Shown here piece after piece: positions 21,451 to 35,884 of a stretch of DNA of 64,000 nt. Each line of letters opens with the position of its first letter. Position 1 is the first letter of the stretch. Location of the stretch: assembly GCF_036320965.1 (NCBI RefSeq), contig NC_092225.1:7696502-7760501 (forward strand). Reading direction: 5' to 3'. The DNA comes from Panulirus ornatus (lineage: Eukaryota; Arthropoda; Malacostraca; Decapoda; Palinuridae). Below the pieces are notes generated by a model. The model made no database searches. It worked only from the letters and a program-made list of their open reading frames with translations, and was not told the DNA's origin. The translations under genes and the position numbers were made by a program.

Positions 21451-24228
21451 TATACTTTGTCGCTGTCTCCCGCGTTTGCGAGGTAGCGCAAGGAAACAGA
21501 CGAAAGAAATGGCCCAACCCCCCCCCCATACACATGTATATACATACGTCCACACACGCAAATATACATACCTACACAGCTTTCCATGGTTTACCCCAGA
21601 CGCTTCACATGCCTTGATTCAATCCACTGACAGATCGTCAACCCCGGTATACCACATCGCTCCAATTCACTCTATTCCTTGCCCTCCTTTCACCCTCCTG
21701 CATGTTCAGGCCCCGATCACACAAAATCTTTTTCACTCCATCTTTCCACCTCCAATTTGGTCTCCCTCTTCTCCTTGCTCCCTCCACCTCCGACACATAT
21801 ATCCTCTTGGTCAATCTTTCCTCACTCATCCTCTCCATGTACCCAAACCACTTCAAAACACCCTCTTCTGCTCTCTCAACCACGCTCTTTTTATTTCCAC
21901 ACATCTCTCTTACCATTACGTTACTCACTCGATCAAACCACCTCACACCACACATTGTCCTCAAACATCTCATTTCCAGCACATCCATCCTCCTGCGCAC
22001 AACTCTATCTATAGCCCACGCCTCGCAACCATACAACATTGTTGGAACCACTATTCCTTCAAACATACCCATTTTTGCTTTCCGAGATAATGTTCTCGAC
22101 TTCCACACATTCTTCAAGGCCCCCAGAATTTTCGCCCCCTCCCCCACCCTATGATCCACTTCCGCTTCCATGGTTCCATCCGCTGCCAGATCCACTCCCA
22201 GATATCTAAAACACTTCACTTCCTCCAGTTTTTCTCCATTCAAACTCACCTCCCAATTGACTTGACCCTCAACCCTACTGTACCTAATAACCCTGCTCTT
22301 ATTCACACCCACTCCCAACTTTCCTCTTCCACACACTTTACCAAACTCAGTCACCAGCTTCTGCAGTTTCTCACATGAATCAGCCACCAGCGCTGTATCA
22401 TCAGCGAACAACAACTGACTCACTTCCCAAGCTCTCTCATCCATAATAGACTGCATACTTGCCCCTTTCCAAAACTCTTGCATTTACTTCCCTAACAACC
22501 CCATCCATAAACATATTAAACAACCATGGAGACATCACGCACCCCTGCCGCAAACGAACATTCGCTGAGAACCAATCACTTTCCTCTATTCATACTCGTA
22601 CACATGCCTTACATCCTCGATGAAAACTTTTCACTGCTTCTAACAACTTGCCTCCCACACCATATATTCTTAATACCTTCCACAGAGCATCTCTATCAAC
22701 TCTATCATATGCCTTCTCCAGATCCAAAATATGCTACACACAAATCCATTTGCTTTTCTACGTATTTCTCACATACATTCTTCAAAGCAAACACCTGATC
22801 CACACATCCTCTACCATTTCTGAAACCACACTGCTCTTCCCCAATCTGATGCTTTGTGCATGCCTTCACCCTCTCAATAAATACCCTCCCATATAATTTC
22901 CCAGGAATACTCAACAAACTTATACCTCTGTAATTTGAGCACTCACTTTTATCCCTTTTGCCTTTGTACAATGGCATTATGCAAACATTCCGCCAATCCT
23001 CAGGCACCTCACCATGAGTCATACATACATTAAATAACCTTACCAACCAGTCAACAATACAGTCACTCCCTTTTTTAATAAATTCCACTGCAATACCATC
23101 CAAACCCGCTGCCCTGCCGGATTTTATCCTCCGCAAAGCTTTTACTACCTCTTCTCTGTTTACCAAATCATTATCCCTAACCCTCTCACTTTGCACACCA
23201 CCTCGACCAAAACACCCTATATCTGCCACTCTATCATCAAACACATTCAATAAACCTTCAAAATGCTCGCTCCATCTCCTTCTCACATCACCACTACTTG
23301 TTATCACCTCCCCATTAACCCCCTTCACTGATGTTTCCATTTGCTCCCTTGTCTTACGCACTTTATTTAACTTTCTCCAAAACATCTTTTTATTCTCCCT
23401 AAAATTTTATGATTCTCACCCCAACTCTCATTTGCCCTCTTTTTCACCTCTTGTACCTTTCTCTTGACCTCCTGCTTCTTTCTTTTATACATCTCCCACT
23501 CATTTGCATTATTTCCCTGCAAAAATCGTCCAAATGCCTCTCTCTTCTCATTCACTAAAAATCTTACTTCTTCATCCCACCACTCACAACCCTTTCTAAT
23601 CTTCCCACCTCCCACGCTTCTCATGCCACAAGCATCTTTTTTGCAAGCCATCACTGCTTCCCTAAATACATCCCATTCCTCCCCCACTCCCCTTACGTCA
23701 TTTGTTCTCACCTTTTTCCACATTCTGTAATCAGTCTCTCCTGGTACTTCCTCACACAAGTCTCCTTCCCAAGCTCACTTACTCTCACCACTCTCTTCAC
23801 CCCAACATTCTCTCCTCTTTTCTGAAAACCTCTACAAATCTTCACCCTCGCCTCCACAAGATAATGATCAGACATCCCTACAGTTGCACCTCTCAGCACA
23901 TTAACATCCAGAAGTCTCTCTTTCGCGCGCCTATCAATTAACACGTAATCCAGTAACGCTCTCTGGCTATCTCTCCTACTTATATACGTATACTTATGTA
24001 TATCTCATTTTAAACCAGGTATTCCCAATCACCAGTCCTTTTTCAGCACATAAATCTACAAGCTATTCACCATTTCCATTTACAACACTGAACACCCCAT
24101 GTACACCAATTATTCCCTCAACTGCCACATTACTCACCTATGCATTCAAATCACCCATCACTATAACCCGGTCTCGTGCATCAAAACTACTACCACACTC
24201 ACTCAGCTGCTCCCAAAACACATGTCTC
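21448..24228 (-). mobile_element. LINE copy 5, mosaic, truncated inside the endonuclease
   Basis: This long minus-strand copy includes the 3' UTR (A-type, short), C-terminal domain, RT, linker and the last part of the endonuclease (SDHYLVEARVK near 23860; DARDRV near 24170). Its 3' third is A-like (LCDRG, short UTR), whereas the SIMDERAW segment near 22440 and sequence upstream are closer to B. Conversion, template switching or an intermediate lineage could explain this. The 5' end at 24228 meets a plus-strand copy head to head at a CATG. Confidence 0.88.
21638..23944 (-). pseudogene. LINE endonuclease-RT ORF, several frameshifts
   Basis: The coding remnant runs in at least four frames: 23944-23708 (endonuclease end, DRRAKERLLDVNVLRG, SDHYLVEA), 23759-23367 (linker), 23385-22705 (RT start, GLDGIAVEF and YRGISLL) and 22483-21638 (FADD to C-terminus). 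The motif A segment near 22725 reads VAYFGSGEGI because of a frameshift. Not functional. Confidence 0.85.
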
Positions 24229-24972
24229 ATGGAAGCGGAAGTGAGCCATAGGAAGGGGGAGGGGGCGAATGTTCTGGGAGCATTGAAAAATGTGTGGAAT
24301 GCGAGAACATTATCTCGGAGAGCGAAAATGGGTATGTTTGAAGGAATAGTGGTTCCAACAATGTTGTATGGTTGTGAGGCGTGGGCTATAGATACGGTTG
24401 TAGAGAGGAGGGTGCATGTGTTAGAAATGAGATGTTTGAGGACAATATGTGGTGTGAGGTGGTTTGATCGAGTAAGTAATGAAAGGGTAAGAGAGATGTG
24501 TGGTAATAAAAAGAGTGTGGTCGAGAGAGCAGAAGAGGGTGTTTTGAAGTGGTTTGGTCACATGGAGAGATTGATTGAGGAAAAACTGACAAAGAGGATA
24601 TATGTGTCAGTGGTGGAAAGGGAGCTGTGGTTTCGGTGCATTACATATGACAGGTACAGACTGAGTGTGAACAAATGTGGCCTTTGTTGTCTTTTCCTTG
24701 CGCTACCTCGCGCACATGCGGGGGGAGGGGGTTGTCATTTCATGTGTGGCGGGGTGGCGACGAAGATGAATAAGGGCAGACAGTATGAATTATGTACATG
24801 TGTATATATGTATATGTCTGTGTGTGTGTATACATATGTGTACATCGAGATGTATAGGTATGTATATGTGCGTGTGTTGACGTGTATGTATATACATGTG
24901 TATGTGGGTCGGCTGGGCCATTATTTCGTCTGTTTCCTTGCGCTACCTCGCTAACGCGGGAGACAGCGACAA
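24229..24972 (+). mobile_element. LINE copy 6, subfamily B 3' fragment
   Basis: Plus-strand fragment from the MEAEVSHR segment of the C-terminal domain to the long B-type 3' UTR and terminal hairpin. Near 24615 an internal deletion removes the end of the ORF and joins the coding sequence directly to the GAGCTGTGGTTTCGG part of the UTR. It ends with GACAGCGACAAAG, where copy 7 begins with no simple repeat between them. Confidence 0.88.
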
Positions 24973-26456
<1,484 letters not shown>

Positions 26457-28054
26457 AATATATAGTTAGGGTAGTAATTAAGGTAAGTGCGTGACGTCAG
26501 TAGCTATAGTGGATTAATAAATGTAAAAGCATATAATGGCTTAGTATGGTAAAGCATTAGTGAAGGTTAAAGTGTGTATGATCACACGGACGAGTTAAAA
26601 ACCTTCCCATTATATCCCACGTTATATCCGTTTAACTAGGCCGGCCATAAGTCTGTCTTCATTTTGAAACACTGAAACATTTATGTTGTAGTCATTTTCC
26701 TGAAGCCAACAAAATGTTACCCACATTCACTGAAAGTCATTTAGATGCCTGCGATCTCAAACAGCGAGTTTCGTATCTAAATAAGAGACGCAAGCTGACT
26801 GATCTGTCTCCCTCCTGAAGGAGGAGCTGATAAGTCTGTGGGGTGCCGTGTCCTCCTGCAGTAATGAGAGGGAAGGGGGTGCGGGATGAGGGTTAGTAAG
26901 CCAGGTGGGGTGCGACCTCCTGCAAGAGGAATTAGTAAGCCTGACAGGCAGCGTCCTCCTATAGTAAGGGTTGGTGAGCCTGGGGAACCATGTCTTCCTA
27001 AAAATCTACATATATGTGAGTGTCAAAACTCATTTCATTCAATCTTGATCATCTTTACTATACCAACCGATACAGCAATGGTAAGAGAAAGCCCGCATCG
27101 AAGCCATGTCGACTGGAGGGCGAGTCGACCTAACTCCTGAGAGTATAAAAGGTTACAGGCAGAGGAAAAGAAGAAAAATGAAAAGTGAGAATTACACAGC
27201 TTCTCTAACAGTAGAAAATGGGGGTATCACAAAGACCGATCCTCGTGTGGCTGCACTTAACTACAGACACTATAAGAAGCAGCATGAACTCGCGTGCCGC
27301 TGTTCTGGGACACGCACAGACAGCTCACGAAAAGTGTGGCCGCAATGATAAGTGTAGAAGAAACAGGGGTAAACATCGCGTTCGGGCGGAGAGGGATGGT
27401 AGAAGAAACGCGACATCAGAAGATATAATAAGGCAGGAGGCTTCTGATATCACTCTGGCTAACAGGGAAGTGGAAGATCCACTCCAGATAGGAGAGCACT
27501 GCTCTACACACGGGCCACTGTGGAACGGTTGCTTAAAAGAAAAAAATAACCAAGATACCTATACATTATCATCATCTTTTGGGAGGCAGATTCTATAATA
27601 TTCATTTTACGAGCTTAGCGGGATAAAGTGAGTATTATGGTTACACCAAACATGTTAAAGCACTGCAGGGTAGAATGTTGCAGTGTTTTGTTTCAAGTGT
27701 TAGATGAGATTTAGAAAGAGATGGACATGAAAATTAGGTTCTTGCACTAGTGAATTCAACCAGGTTACAGACTCCCCACTGGGAAATGCTGGTCAGGTCT
27801 ACCAGGTGATATACATGATCGATAGCTACCGACTAGAATTGTTTACACGCTTGATGTTACACATGGGAGGAAAAAAAATATTGGTGTAAAAACTAACCTA
27901 ATGTAAATACCATCAAGAAAATCGTTCAGCATTTGTCGCTGTACATTTTCATGTTTTTCTTTGAAAGACAAAGCAATTAACGACAGTTTTTAACCATAAA
28001 GGAAAATCTAATCGCTGCAATGAATTTTTCTCCTCTTTAAGTACACGTGAGCAG

Positions 28055-28058
<4 letters not shown>
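26457..28058. other. Unassigned DNA with a decayed tandem repeat
   Basis: Between about 26815 and 27000 three or four loose units of roughly 55 bp share TAGTAAGCC or TGGTGAGCC and CGTCCTCCT. The rest, including plus-strand frames at 26886-27140 and 27218-27598, carries no recognised domain. Confidence 0.45.

Positions 28059-28124
<66 letters not shown>
28059..28124. repeat. (TA)n microsatellite
   Basis: About 33 TA units in otherwise unique DNA, with no LINE hairpin beside it: an unoccupied TA array. Confidence 0.95.
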
Positions 28125-28128
<4 letters not shown>

Positions 28129-29468
28129 GCGCAGCTTTGCGATTCTCGTCTTGCACACCGTGAAACCAGTGCGCCTGATCTAGGAGAAATGTGTCCCATG
28201 GCCTCAGCCCGGCCGCTCATGACGACGCTTAAGTCAACGCGTCAACGAGTCATAAAATGTATAATAAAAATCCCTGGAACGAAAGACATTCATATAATGA
28301 TGATACCATTCAAAGCACCAGCACCAGCAGGCAGCGGCAGCAGCAGCAGCGTCAGCTGCAGCTGCAACAGCACCTTGACAAGAGCGATGTGTCGCCCTTT
28401 TATCCTCCTTTATACAAGTGAAGTCAGGGGAGTGGGGCGCGTTCAAACCTCTCCCCATCCTGAGCATGCATTTAGCATGTCCAGCGTCTGGCCTGGGTAC
28501 GCCCCAGGGACGCCTCTCTACATCTCATTAGACCCAGAGGCCAGAGATGGATCATGATTACGCGGGGAAACGTCTTGTTCTGCTGTGATACTCAGGAATG
28601 TTCCCGATACATTATTTCTGGCATGAAAGATGTGTTTGTATGATATGAGGATCATGAACCCAGTTCTTCCATCACAAATCCCGACAAACCTTTACTGGAT
28701 CGGATACTTTTGTGAATTGCAGACATCAAAAAGCAGACTGGTCAGGTACGAGGACGACTTAGAGAACAAGGTACCCATGTGGCGACATACTATTAACCTA
28801 CACCACAACTAAGACCATAAAATTCTCTGTATTCGATACAACTGACTATTTGTTTCTAGTATATTACACATATCTCTCTTTGGATGATCACAAACAAAGA
28901 AAAATGTCAGGTGGACAATATCATACATCATGCCAGGAATAACAGGTAAACTCAGCCCCACTTGATAGTCGTCACACGAGCGTAAAAACATCGAGCGGCT
29001 TTGCAAGAATAGATGACGCGACAGGGAAGGTGTGGGATCCACCAGGAGGACTTGGCACAGTTATATTTCAGGCGAGATTTTGTGGGAGTGAAGGAGACGA
29101 CGAGCCTTTATAATGGCATCAATTTCTCCCCGCCACCAACACTGCCACCGCACACCCAGCCTTGCGCCTCCAGCAGGAATTAATGTGTCACCTTCAAGAG
29201 CCTAATGAATGGACCTGCACACTCCCGTCCCCAGCAGCTCATACGTTTATATAAGACTCTTCTGTGAATTTCATCTTCATTACTCCCTATGGCCGTTATC
29301 ATCACCTTCCCCTGGAGATGTCATTGTTCACACCTTGATTAATAGACCATATTATGTGGACCTTTAGTCATCTGTTTGGGAGGTCTACTGCCACAGCTCA
29401 GTCTCCTACCAAGTTGTTGTGTTTGGCCTTTGATAAGCTGGGCAGCTGGAAAAAGGCCTACATAACCA
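28125..29468. other. Unassigned DNA
   Basis: A short CAG-rich stretch lies at 28318-28370. No domain or RNA gene recognised. Confidence 0.5.

Positions 29469-29561
<93 letters not shown>
29469..29561. repeat. (CA)n microsatellite
   Basis: About 46 CA units with single T and TCG interruptions. Confidence 0.97.
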
Positions 29562-29562
<1 letters not shown>

Positions 29563-29989
29563 CACATCAAGTAAAAGGCCCTAAACTCCTTGGTCCTTCC
29601 AAAACTAACCATTTCCTGGTCCCCATCCAACCGTTCAGGAAGAAGCTTACGGCACCACTTTCATCAGCGTCAACTCCTGCCACTAGAGATCCCTCGACCC
29701 TGAGTGGCAGCTCATCAACACTGCCTCATCAAGCACATCATCAAGAACCAATATGGTCTGTATATAGACTGTCTACCTGACATCTTTTCCCCTTGCTATG
29801 GCCCTACTGCCTTTGTAGTGTGCATTTACTATACAGAATTTCGGCTTTTAGCTGTCTGTATTAACTCAACACACCGCTGATCATTATCATCATTATCAGT
29901 TATCATTACTATTAATCACTCGGCATTTCCCGACATTCCTGGAGGAGACAAAACAGCCTGAGCCTCGCTGCTTTTACTGCTCTTGATTT
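29562..29989. other. Unassigned DNA
   Basis: No recognised feature. Confidence 0.5.
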
Positions 29990-30100
29990 TAGTGATACTA
30001 AAAGAGAGAGGAGGGTTTCCAGCTTCCGCGCCTCTTAGTCGCCTCTCACGACAAGCAGGAGGTACGTGGGTAGTTCTGTTCATCTCCTAACCCGTGGTAT
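29990..30100 (-). mobile_element. Diverged 5' module of the SIDE/LINE family
   Basis: GAGGAGGGTTTCCAGC, TTAGTCGCCTCTCACGAC, AGGTACGTGGG and TAGTTCTG correspond in order to GAGGGGATGTTTTCCAGC, TTAGTCGCCTTCTACGAC, GAATACGTGGG and AAGTATTC in the complete SIDE copy at 48807-49062. Only the 5' module is present. Confidence 0.65.
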
Positions 30101-30124
30101 TATTATCATCCTTATTCCTTTTAA

Positions 30125-30668
30125 TCATACTTAATCGCCGTTTCCCGCGTCAGCGAGTTAGCGCCAGGAAACAAACGAAGAATGGCTCAACCACTCATAT
30201 ACACATATATGTACATAAACGCCCATACACGCACATATACATACATATATATACATAGACATATCAACATATCAACAGATACATACATAGACATACACAG
30301 ACATATACATATATATACACATGTACATACTGATACTTGGCTGCCTTCATCCATTCCTGTCGCTACCCCCGCCTACCCGTCCCCCTATCTGACACATATA
30401 TCTTCTCTGTCAATCTTTCCTCACTCATTCTTTCCATGTGTTCAAACCATTTCAACACACCCTCTTCCGCTCTCTCAACCACATTCTTTTTATTATCACA
30501 CATCTCTCTTACCCTTTCATTACTTACTCGACCAAACCACCTCACACCACATATCGTACTTAAACAATTAATTTCCAACAGATTCACCCTCCTCTGCACA
30601 ACCCTATCTATAGCCCATGCCTAGCAACATATAACATTGTTGGAACCACTATTCCTTCAAACATACCT
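30125..30668 (-). mobile_element. LINE copy 8, decayed subfamily B fragment
   Basis: Minus strand. The hairpin and UTR (30125-30345) are joined by a deletion to the C-terminal coding region (30363-30668; [30 protein letters not shown]). The 5' end stops at the [12 protein letters not shown] segment where a TTA array starts. The hairpin is diverged (CGCGTCAGCGAGTTAGCGCC), so this is an old copy. Confidence 0.82.
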
Positions 30669-30792
30669 ATAGAAATCATCATTATAATCATTATCATTAT
30701 TATTACCATTATCATTATTATTACTATCATCATTATTACTATCATCATTATCATTATTATTATCATCATCATTATTATTATTATTATCATTA

Positions 30793-30881
<89 letters not shown>

Positions 30882-30930
30882 TCATCATTTTTGTTATCAT
30901 CATTATTATTTTCATTTATCTTTATTTATT
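30669..30930. repeat. (TTA)n array, tail of copy 9
   Basis: Imperfect TTA/ATC array of about 260 bp. Its right end enters the hairpin of the minus-strand copy 9 and its left end touches the 5' end of copy 8, so copy 8 probably landed in or beside the tail of copy 9. Confidence 0.93.
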
Positions 30931-33672
30931 ATACTTTGTCGCTATCTCCCGCGTTAGCGAGGTAGCGCAAGGAAACATACGAAAAAATGGCCCAACCCAC
31001 CAACATACACATGTATATACATACACGTCCACACACTCACATATTCATACCTATACATCTCAACGTATACATATATATACACATAAAGACATATACATAT
31101 ATACACATATACATAATTCATACTGTCTGCCCTTATTCATTCCCGTTGCCACCCCGCCACACATGAAACGACGACCCCCTCTCCCCGCATGTGCGCGAGG
31201 TAGAGCTAGGAAAAGACAACAAAGGCCACATTCGTTCACACTTAGTCTCTAGCTGTCATGTATAATGCACCGAAACTACAGCTCCCTTTCCACATCCAGA
31301 CCCCACAAAACATTCCATAGTTTACCCCAGATACTTCACATGCCCTGGTTCAATGCATTGACAGCACGTCGACCCCGGTATACCACATCGTTCCAATTCA
31401 CTCTATTCCTTGCACGCATTTCACCCTCCTGCATGTTCAGGCCCCGATCACTCAAAATCTTTTTCACTCCATCTTTCCACCTCCAATTTGGTCTCCCACT
31501 TCTCCTCGTTCCCTCCACCTCTGAAACATATATCCTCTTGGTCAATCCTTCCTCACTCATTCTCTCCATGCGACCAAACCATTTCAAAACACCCTCTTCT
31601 GCTTTCTCAACCACACTCTTTTTATTAACACACAGCTCTCTTACCCTTTCATTACCTGCTCGATCAAACCACCTCACACCACATATTTTCCTCAAACATC
31701 TCATTTCCAGCACATCCACCTCCTCCGTACAACTCTATCTATAGCCCACGCCTCGCAATCATATAACATTGTTGGAACCACTATTCCTTCAAACATACCC
31801 ATTTTTGCTTTCCACGATAACGTTCTCGATTTCCACACATTTTTCAACACTCCCAGAACCTTCGCCCCCTCCCCGACCCTATGATTCACTTCCGCTTTCA
31901 TGGTTCCATCCGCTGCCAAATCCACTCCCAGATATCTAAAACCCTTCACTTCCTCCAGTTTTTCTCCATTCAAACTTACCTCCCAATTGACTTGTCCCTC
32001 AAGCCTACTGTACCTAATAACCTTGCTCTTATTCACATTTACTCTCAGCTTTCTTTTTTCACACAATTTACCAAACTTAGTCACCAGCTTCTGCAGTTTC
32101 TCGCCCGAATCAGCCACCAGCGCTGTATCATCACCAAACAACAACTGACTCATTTCCCAAGCTCTCTCATCCACAACAGACTGCATACTTGCCCCTCTTT
32201 CCAAAACTCTTGCATTCAACACCCTAACAACCCCATCCATAAACAAATTAAGCAACCATGGAGACATCACGCACCCTTGCCGCAAACCAACATTCACTGA
32301 GAACCAATCACTTTCCTCTCTTCCTACTCATACACATGCCTTACATCCTCGATAAAAACTTTTCACTGCTTCTAACAATTTGCCTCCCACACCATATATT
32401 CTTAATACCTTCCACAGAGCATCTCTATTAACTCTATTATATGCCTTCTCCAGATCCATAAATGCTACATAGAAATCCACTCGCTTTTTCCAAGTATTTC
32501 TCACATACATTCTTCAAAACAAACACCTGATCCACACATCCTCTACCACTTCTGAAACTACACTGCTCTTCCCCAATCTGATGCTCTGTACATGCCTTCA
32601 CCCTCTCAATCAATGCTCTCCCATTCAATATCCCAGGAATACTCAACAAACTTATACCTCTGTAATTTGAGCATTCACTTTTATCCCCACTGCCTTTGTA
32701 CAATGGCTGTGCAAGCATTTCGCCAATCCTCAGGCACCTCACTATGAGTCATACATACATTAAATAACTTTACCAACCACTCAACGATACAGTCACCCCC
32801 TTTTTTAATAAATTCCACTGCAATACCATCCAAACCTGCTGCCTTGCCGGCTTTCATCTTCCGCAAAGCTTTTACTGCCTCTTCTCTGTTCACCAAATCA
32901 TTCTCACTAGCCCTCTCACTTTGCACACTACCTCGACCAAAACACCCTGTATCTGCCACTCTATCATCAAACACATTCAACAGACCTTCAAAATACTCAC
33001 TCCATCTCCTTCTCACATCACCACTACTTGTTACCACCTCCCCATTAGCCCCCTTCACTGATGTTCCTATTTGTTCCCTTGTCTTACACACTTTATTTAC
33101 CTCCTTCCAGAACATCTTTTTAATCTCCCTAAAATCTAATGACACTCTCTTACCCCAACTCTCATTTGCCCTCTTTTTCACCTCTTGCACCTTTCTCTTG
33201 ACCTCCTGCCTCCTTCTTTTACACATCTCCCAGTCATTTGCATTATTTTCTTGAAAAAATCGTCCAAATGCCTCTCTCTTCTTCATCCCACCACTCACTA
33301 CCCTTTCTAACCTGCCCATCTCCCACGCTTCTCATGCCATAAGCATCTTTTGCGCAAGCCATCACTGCTTCCCTAAATACATCCCATTCCTCAACCACTC
33401 CCCTTATGTCCTTCGTCTCATCTTTTTCCATTCTGTACTCAGTGTCTCCTGGTACTTCCTCACACAAGGCTCCTTCCCAAGCTCACTTATTCTCACCACT
33501 TTCTTCACGCCAACATTCTCTCTTCTTTTCTGAAAACCTCTACAAATCTTCACCTTCGCCTCCACAAAATAATGATCAGACATCCCTTCAGTTGCACCTC
33601 TCAGCACATTAACATCCAGAAGTCTCTCTTTCGCTCGCCTATCAAATAACACGTAATCCAATAACGCTCTCT
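30931..33672 (-). mobile_element. LINE copy 9, subfamily B, truncated in endonuclease
   Basis: The most complete B-type copy apart from copy 13: long 3' UTR (30931-31370), C-terminal domain, RT, linker and the end of the endonuclease (DRRAKERLLDVNVLRG, SDHYFVEAKVK). The 5' end at 33672 meets plus-strand copy 10 head to head. Diagnostic B residues are SVVDERAW and LSDRG. Confidence 0.9.
31336..33661 (-). pseudogene. LINE endonuclease-RT ORF, multiply broken
   Basis: Fragments in order: 33661-33404 (endonuclease end), 33467-33243, 33319-32681 (linker, GLDGIAVEF), 32742-32437 (YRGISLL), 32510-32328 (motif [10 protein letters not shown]), 32297-31701 (motif B; motif C reads FGDD instead of FADD) and 31719-31336 (C-terminus). 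At least five frame breaks. Motif A ends in AYN here, so the family's conserved D after Y is changed, although the catalytic Asp of FMD is kept. Confidence 0.85.
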
Positions 33673-34557
33673 GTTTGAATGAATAGTGGTTCCAATAATG
33701 TTGTATGGTTGCGAGGCGTAGGTTATAGATAGAATTGTGCGAAGGAGGGTGGATGTGCTTGAAATGAGATGTTTAAGGACAATATGTGGTGTGATGTGGT
33801 TTGATCGAGTAAGTAATGAAAGGGTAAGGGAGATGTATGGTACTAAAAAGATGGTTGTTGAGACAGCAGAAGAGGGTGTTTTGAAATGGTTTGGTCACAT
33901 GGAGAGAATGAGTGAGGAAAGATTGACAAAAAGGATATATGTGTCACAGGTGGAGGGAAGAATGAGAAGCAGGAGACCAAATTGGAGGTGAAAAGATGGA
34001 GTGAAAAAGATTTTGAGTGATCGGGGCTTGAACATGCAGGAGGGTGAAAGGAGTGCAAGCAACAGAGTGAATTAGAACGATGTGGTATACATCGTTCTAA
34101 TATGGTGGTCGACGTGCTGTCAGTGGATTGAACCAGGGCATGTGAAGCGACTGGGGTAAACCATGGAAAGTTTTGTGGGGCCTGGATGTGGAAAGGAGCT
34201 GTGGTTTCGGTGCATTATACATGACATCTAGAGACTGAGTGTGAACGAATGTGGCCTTTGTTGTCTTTTCCTAGCGCTACCTCGCGCACATGTGGGGGAG
34301 GGGGTTGTCATTTCATGTGTGGCGGGGTGGCGACGGGAATGAATAAGGGCAGACAGTATGAATTATGTACATGTGTATATATGTATATGTCTGTGTGTGT
34401 ATACATATGTATACGTTGAGATGTACAGGTATGTATATGTGCGTGTGTGGACGTGTATTGTGGACGTGTATGTGTATACATGTGTATGTGGGTGGGTTGG
34501 GCCATTCTTTCGTCTGTTTCCTTGCGCTACCGCGCTAACGCAGGAGACAGCGACAAA
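33673..34557 (+). mobile_element. LINE copy 10, subfamily B 3' fragment
   Basis: Plus-strand fragment beginning at the [14 protein letters not shown] segment, with a GAATG duplication-like blemish at the start, continuing to the stop region (34075) and the complete long B-type 3' UTR with hairpin (34515-34557). The frame is broken near 33990 by TGG to TGA. The UTR shows all B landmarks: GGCCTGGATGTGGAAAG, TGTGGCCTTTGTTGTC and CATGTGTGGCGGGGTGGC. Confidence 0.9.
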
Positions 34558-34584
34558 TTATAATAATAATAATAATAATGAATA

Positions 34585-34673
<89 letters not shown>
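34558..34673 (+). repeat. (TAA)n then (TA)n tail of copy 10
   Basis: About seven TAA units turn into about 46 TA units. It shows that trinucleotide and dinucleotide tails can succeed each other at one LINE end. Confidence 0.95.
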
Positions 34674-34675
<2 letters not shown>

Positions 34676-34795
34676 TGCCCTTCTCGTTATCCCTGGGGAT
34701 GGGGGAGTATGAAACCTAGCTATTCATCTCCTGTGTGTAGTAAAAGGCGGCTAACTGGCCGGTGATGGGGGGCTGGAAACCATCCCCTTTCATAT
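34676..34795 (+). mobile_element. Diverged 5' module of the SIDE/LINE family
   Basis: Plus orientation: ATCCCTGGGGATGGGGGA, TGTGTAGTAAAAGGCGGCTAAC and GGGGGGCTGGAAACCATCCCC match the 5' end of the complete SIDE copy. It starts at the end of a TA array, as the complete copy does. No 3' hairpin follows. Confidence 0.68.
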
Positions 34796-35850
34796 AATCA
34801 CTTTCCAAAAACAGAAACATAAAAACAAAACTCACGTGAGTTTTCTTCGCTGGTCGGGGCGTCTGAATGTGTCTGGTTGTGACCGGTTGCGAAGGAAACA
34901 GACAATCAGTATATCTAAAGTGAGATATGTAGATTAATATAGATAGATAAACATATAAACCGATACGGAGACATAGAAAGATAGATGAAAACATAAACGT
35001 AATCAAATGTTTTGTACCGTCACTCGCCTAAGGCACTACGGAAACGTTTTTCATAATCACAAAGCCAGCGACCTGACCTACCACGGCCAGACCAACAACA
35101 GTTGATCCGTTGTTTGTCATCCAGTCGACTTGACATTAACGACGTGTGACCACGTTTGATCTCTCTTCAAGAAGCAGGCAGGCAGGATGATACGACCTTC
35201 CACCAACCAACCACCGTCCCACCTTTATCCCCAATGGACAAACACCACGGACCCGGGCTGTCTTCTCTCCGCTATTATCATTCATGGCATGGCGCACCTC
35301 CGGCCGCACATAATTACCCGCGCATCAGTCAACCAGTCAGTCACTCAAACGATAAACTTGCCTCAGATCACAGGCGCGCCGCCCTGGCATCAGAACAACG
35401 TCGCTGCCATGTGATTCCTGGCTCATCACTCTCCAGCAGGGGCACTTGAGGAGCCTTATCTCCACCGGTCTCCTTCGGCGTTAGCACCTAGTAACTGTGA
35501 CTTGTCTTCTCCAAGAGGATCACCATGCGACATCCCTAGCGCCTGTCTTTTACAAAGGTTCCGATGGCTAGGCCTCTCCTCACTGCAACACAAAACACAA
35601 AACTGGCAACCATCGCCCAGCGTCCGAGTTGAGGAACCTCAGCAGGCTGTCTCCTTCCTGCTGAACAACTTCAGAACCTGGGCACCCCACCTCCCCTGTC
35701 CCTGCAACATAAGAGCCAAAAAACGACTAACTTCTCCCACGCAACACCTACGCGTCACATCTCCAACACCAGCAACGAGTATGATTTCCCAAGATACAAC
35801 CGTTTAAATGGAGGTGTTTGGAAAGATTCGTAAATACAAATGCATGACTA
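34796..35850. other. Unassigned DNA
   Basis: Unique-looking, relatively GC-richer than its surroundings at 35090-35800. Plus frames of 75-101 codons have no known domain. No RNA gene seen. Confidence 0.5.
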
Positions 35851-35882
35851 TATGTGTGTGTGTGTGTGTGTGTGTTTGTGTG
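35851..35882. repeat. (GT)n microsatellite
   Basis: About 16 GT units directly before the hairpin of a divergent LINE copy; on the minus strand it is CA after that hairpin, so it may be its tail. Confidence 0.9.
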
Positions 35883-35884
35883 TA

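Noticed and set aside
24229..24972. Twin-priming inversion of a single LINE insertion
   Set aside because: The inverted partner (21448-24228) has a complete 3' tail of its own, which twin priming does not produce.
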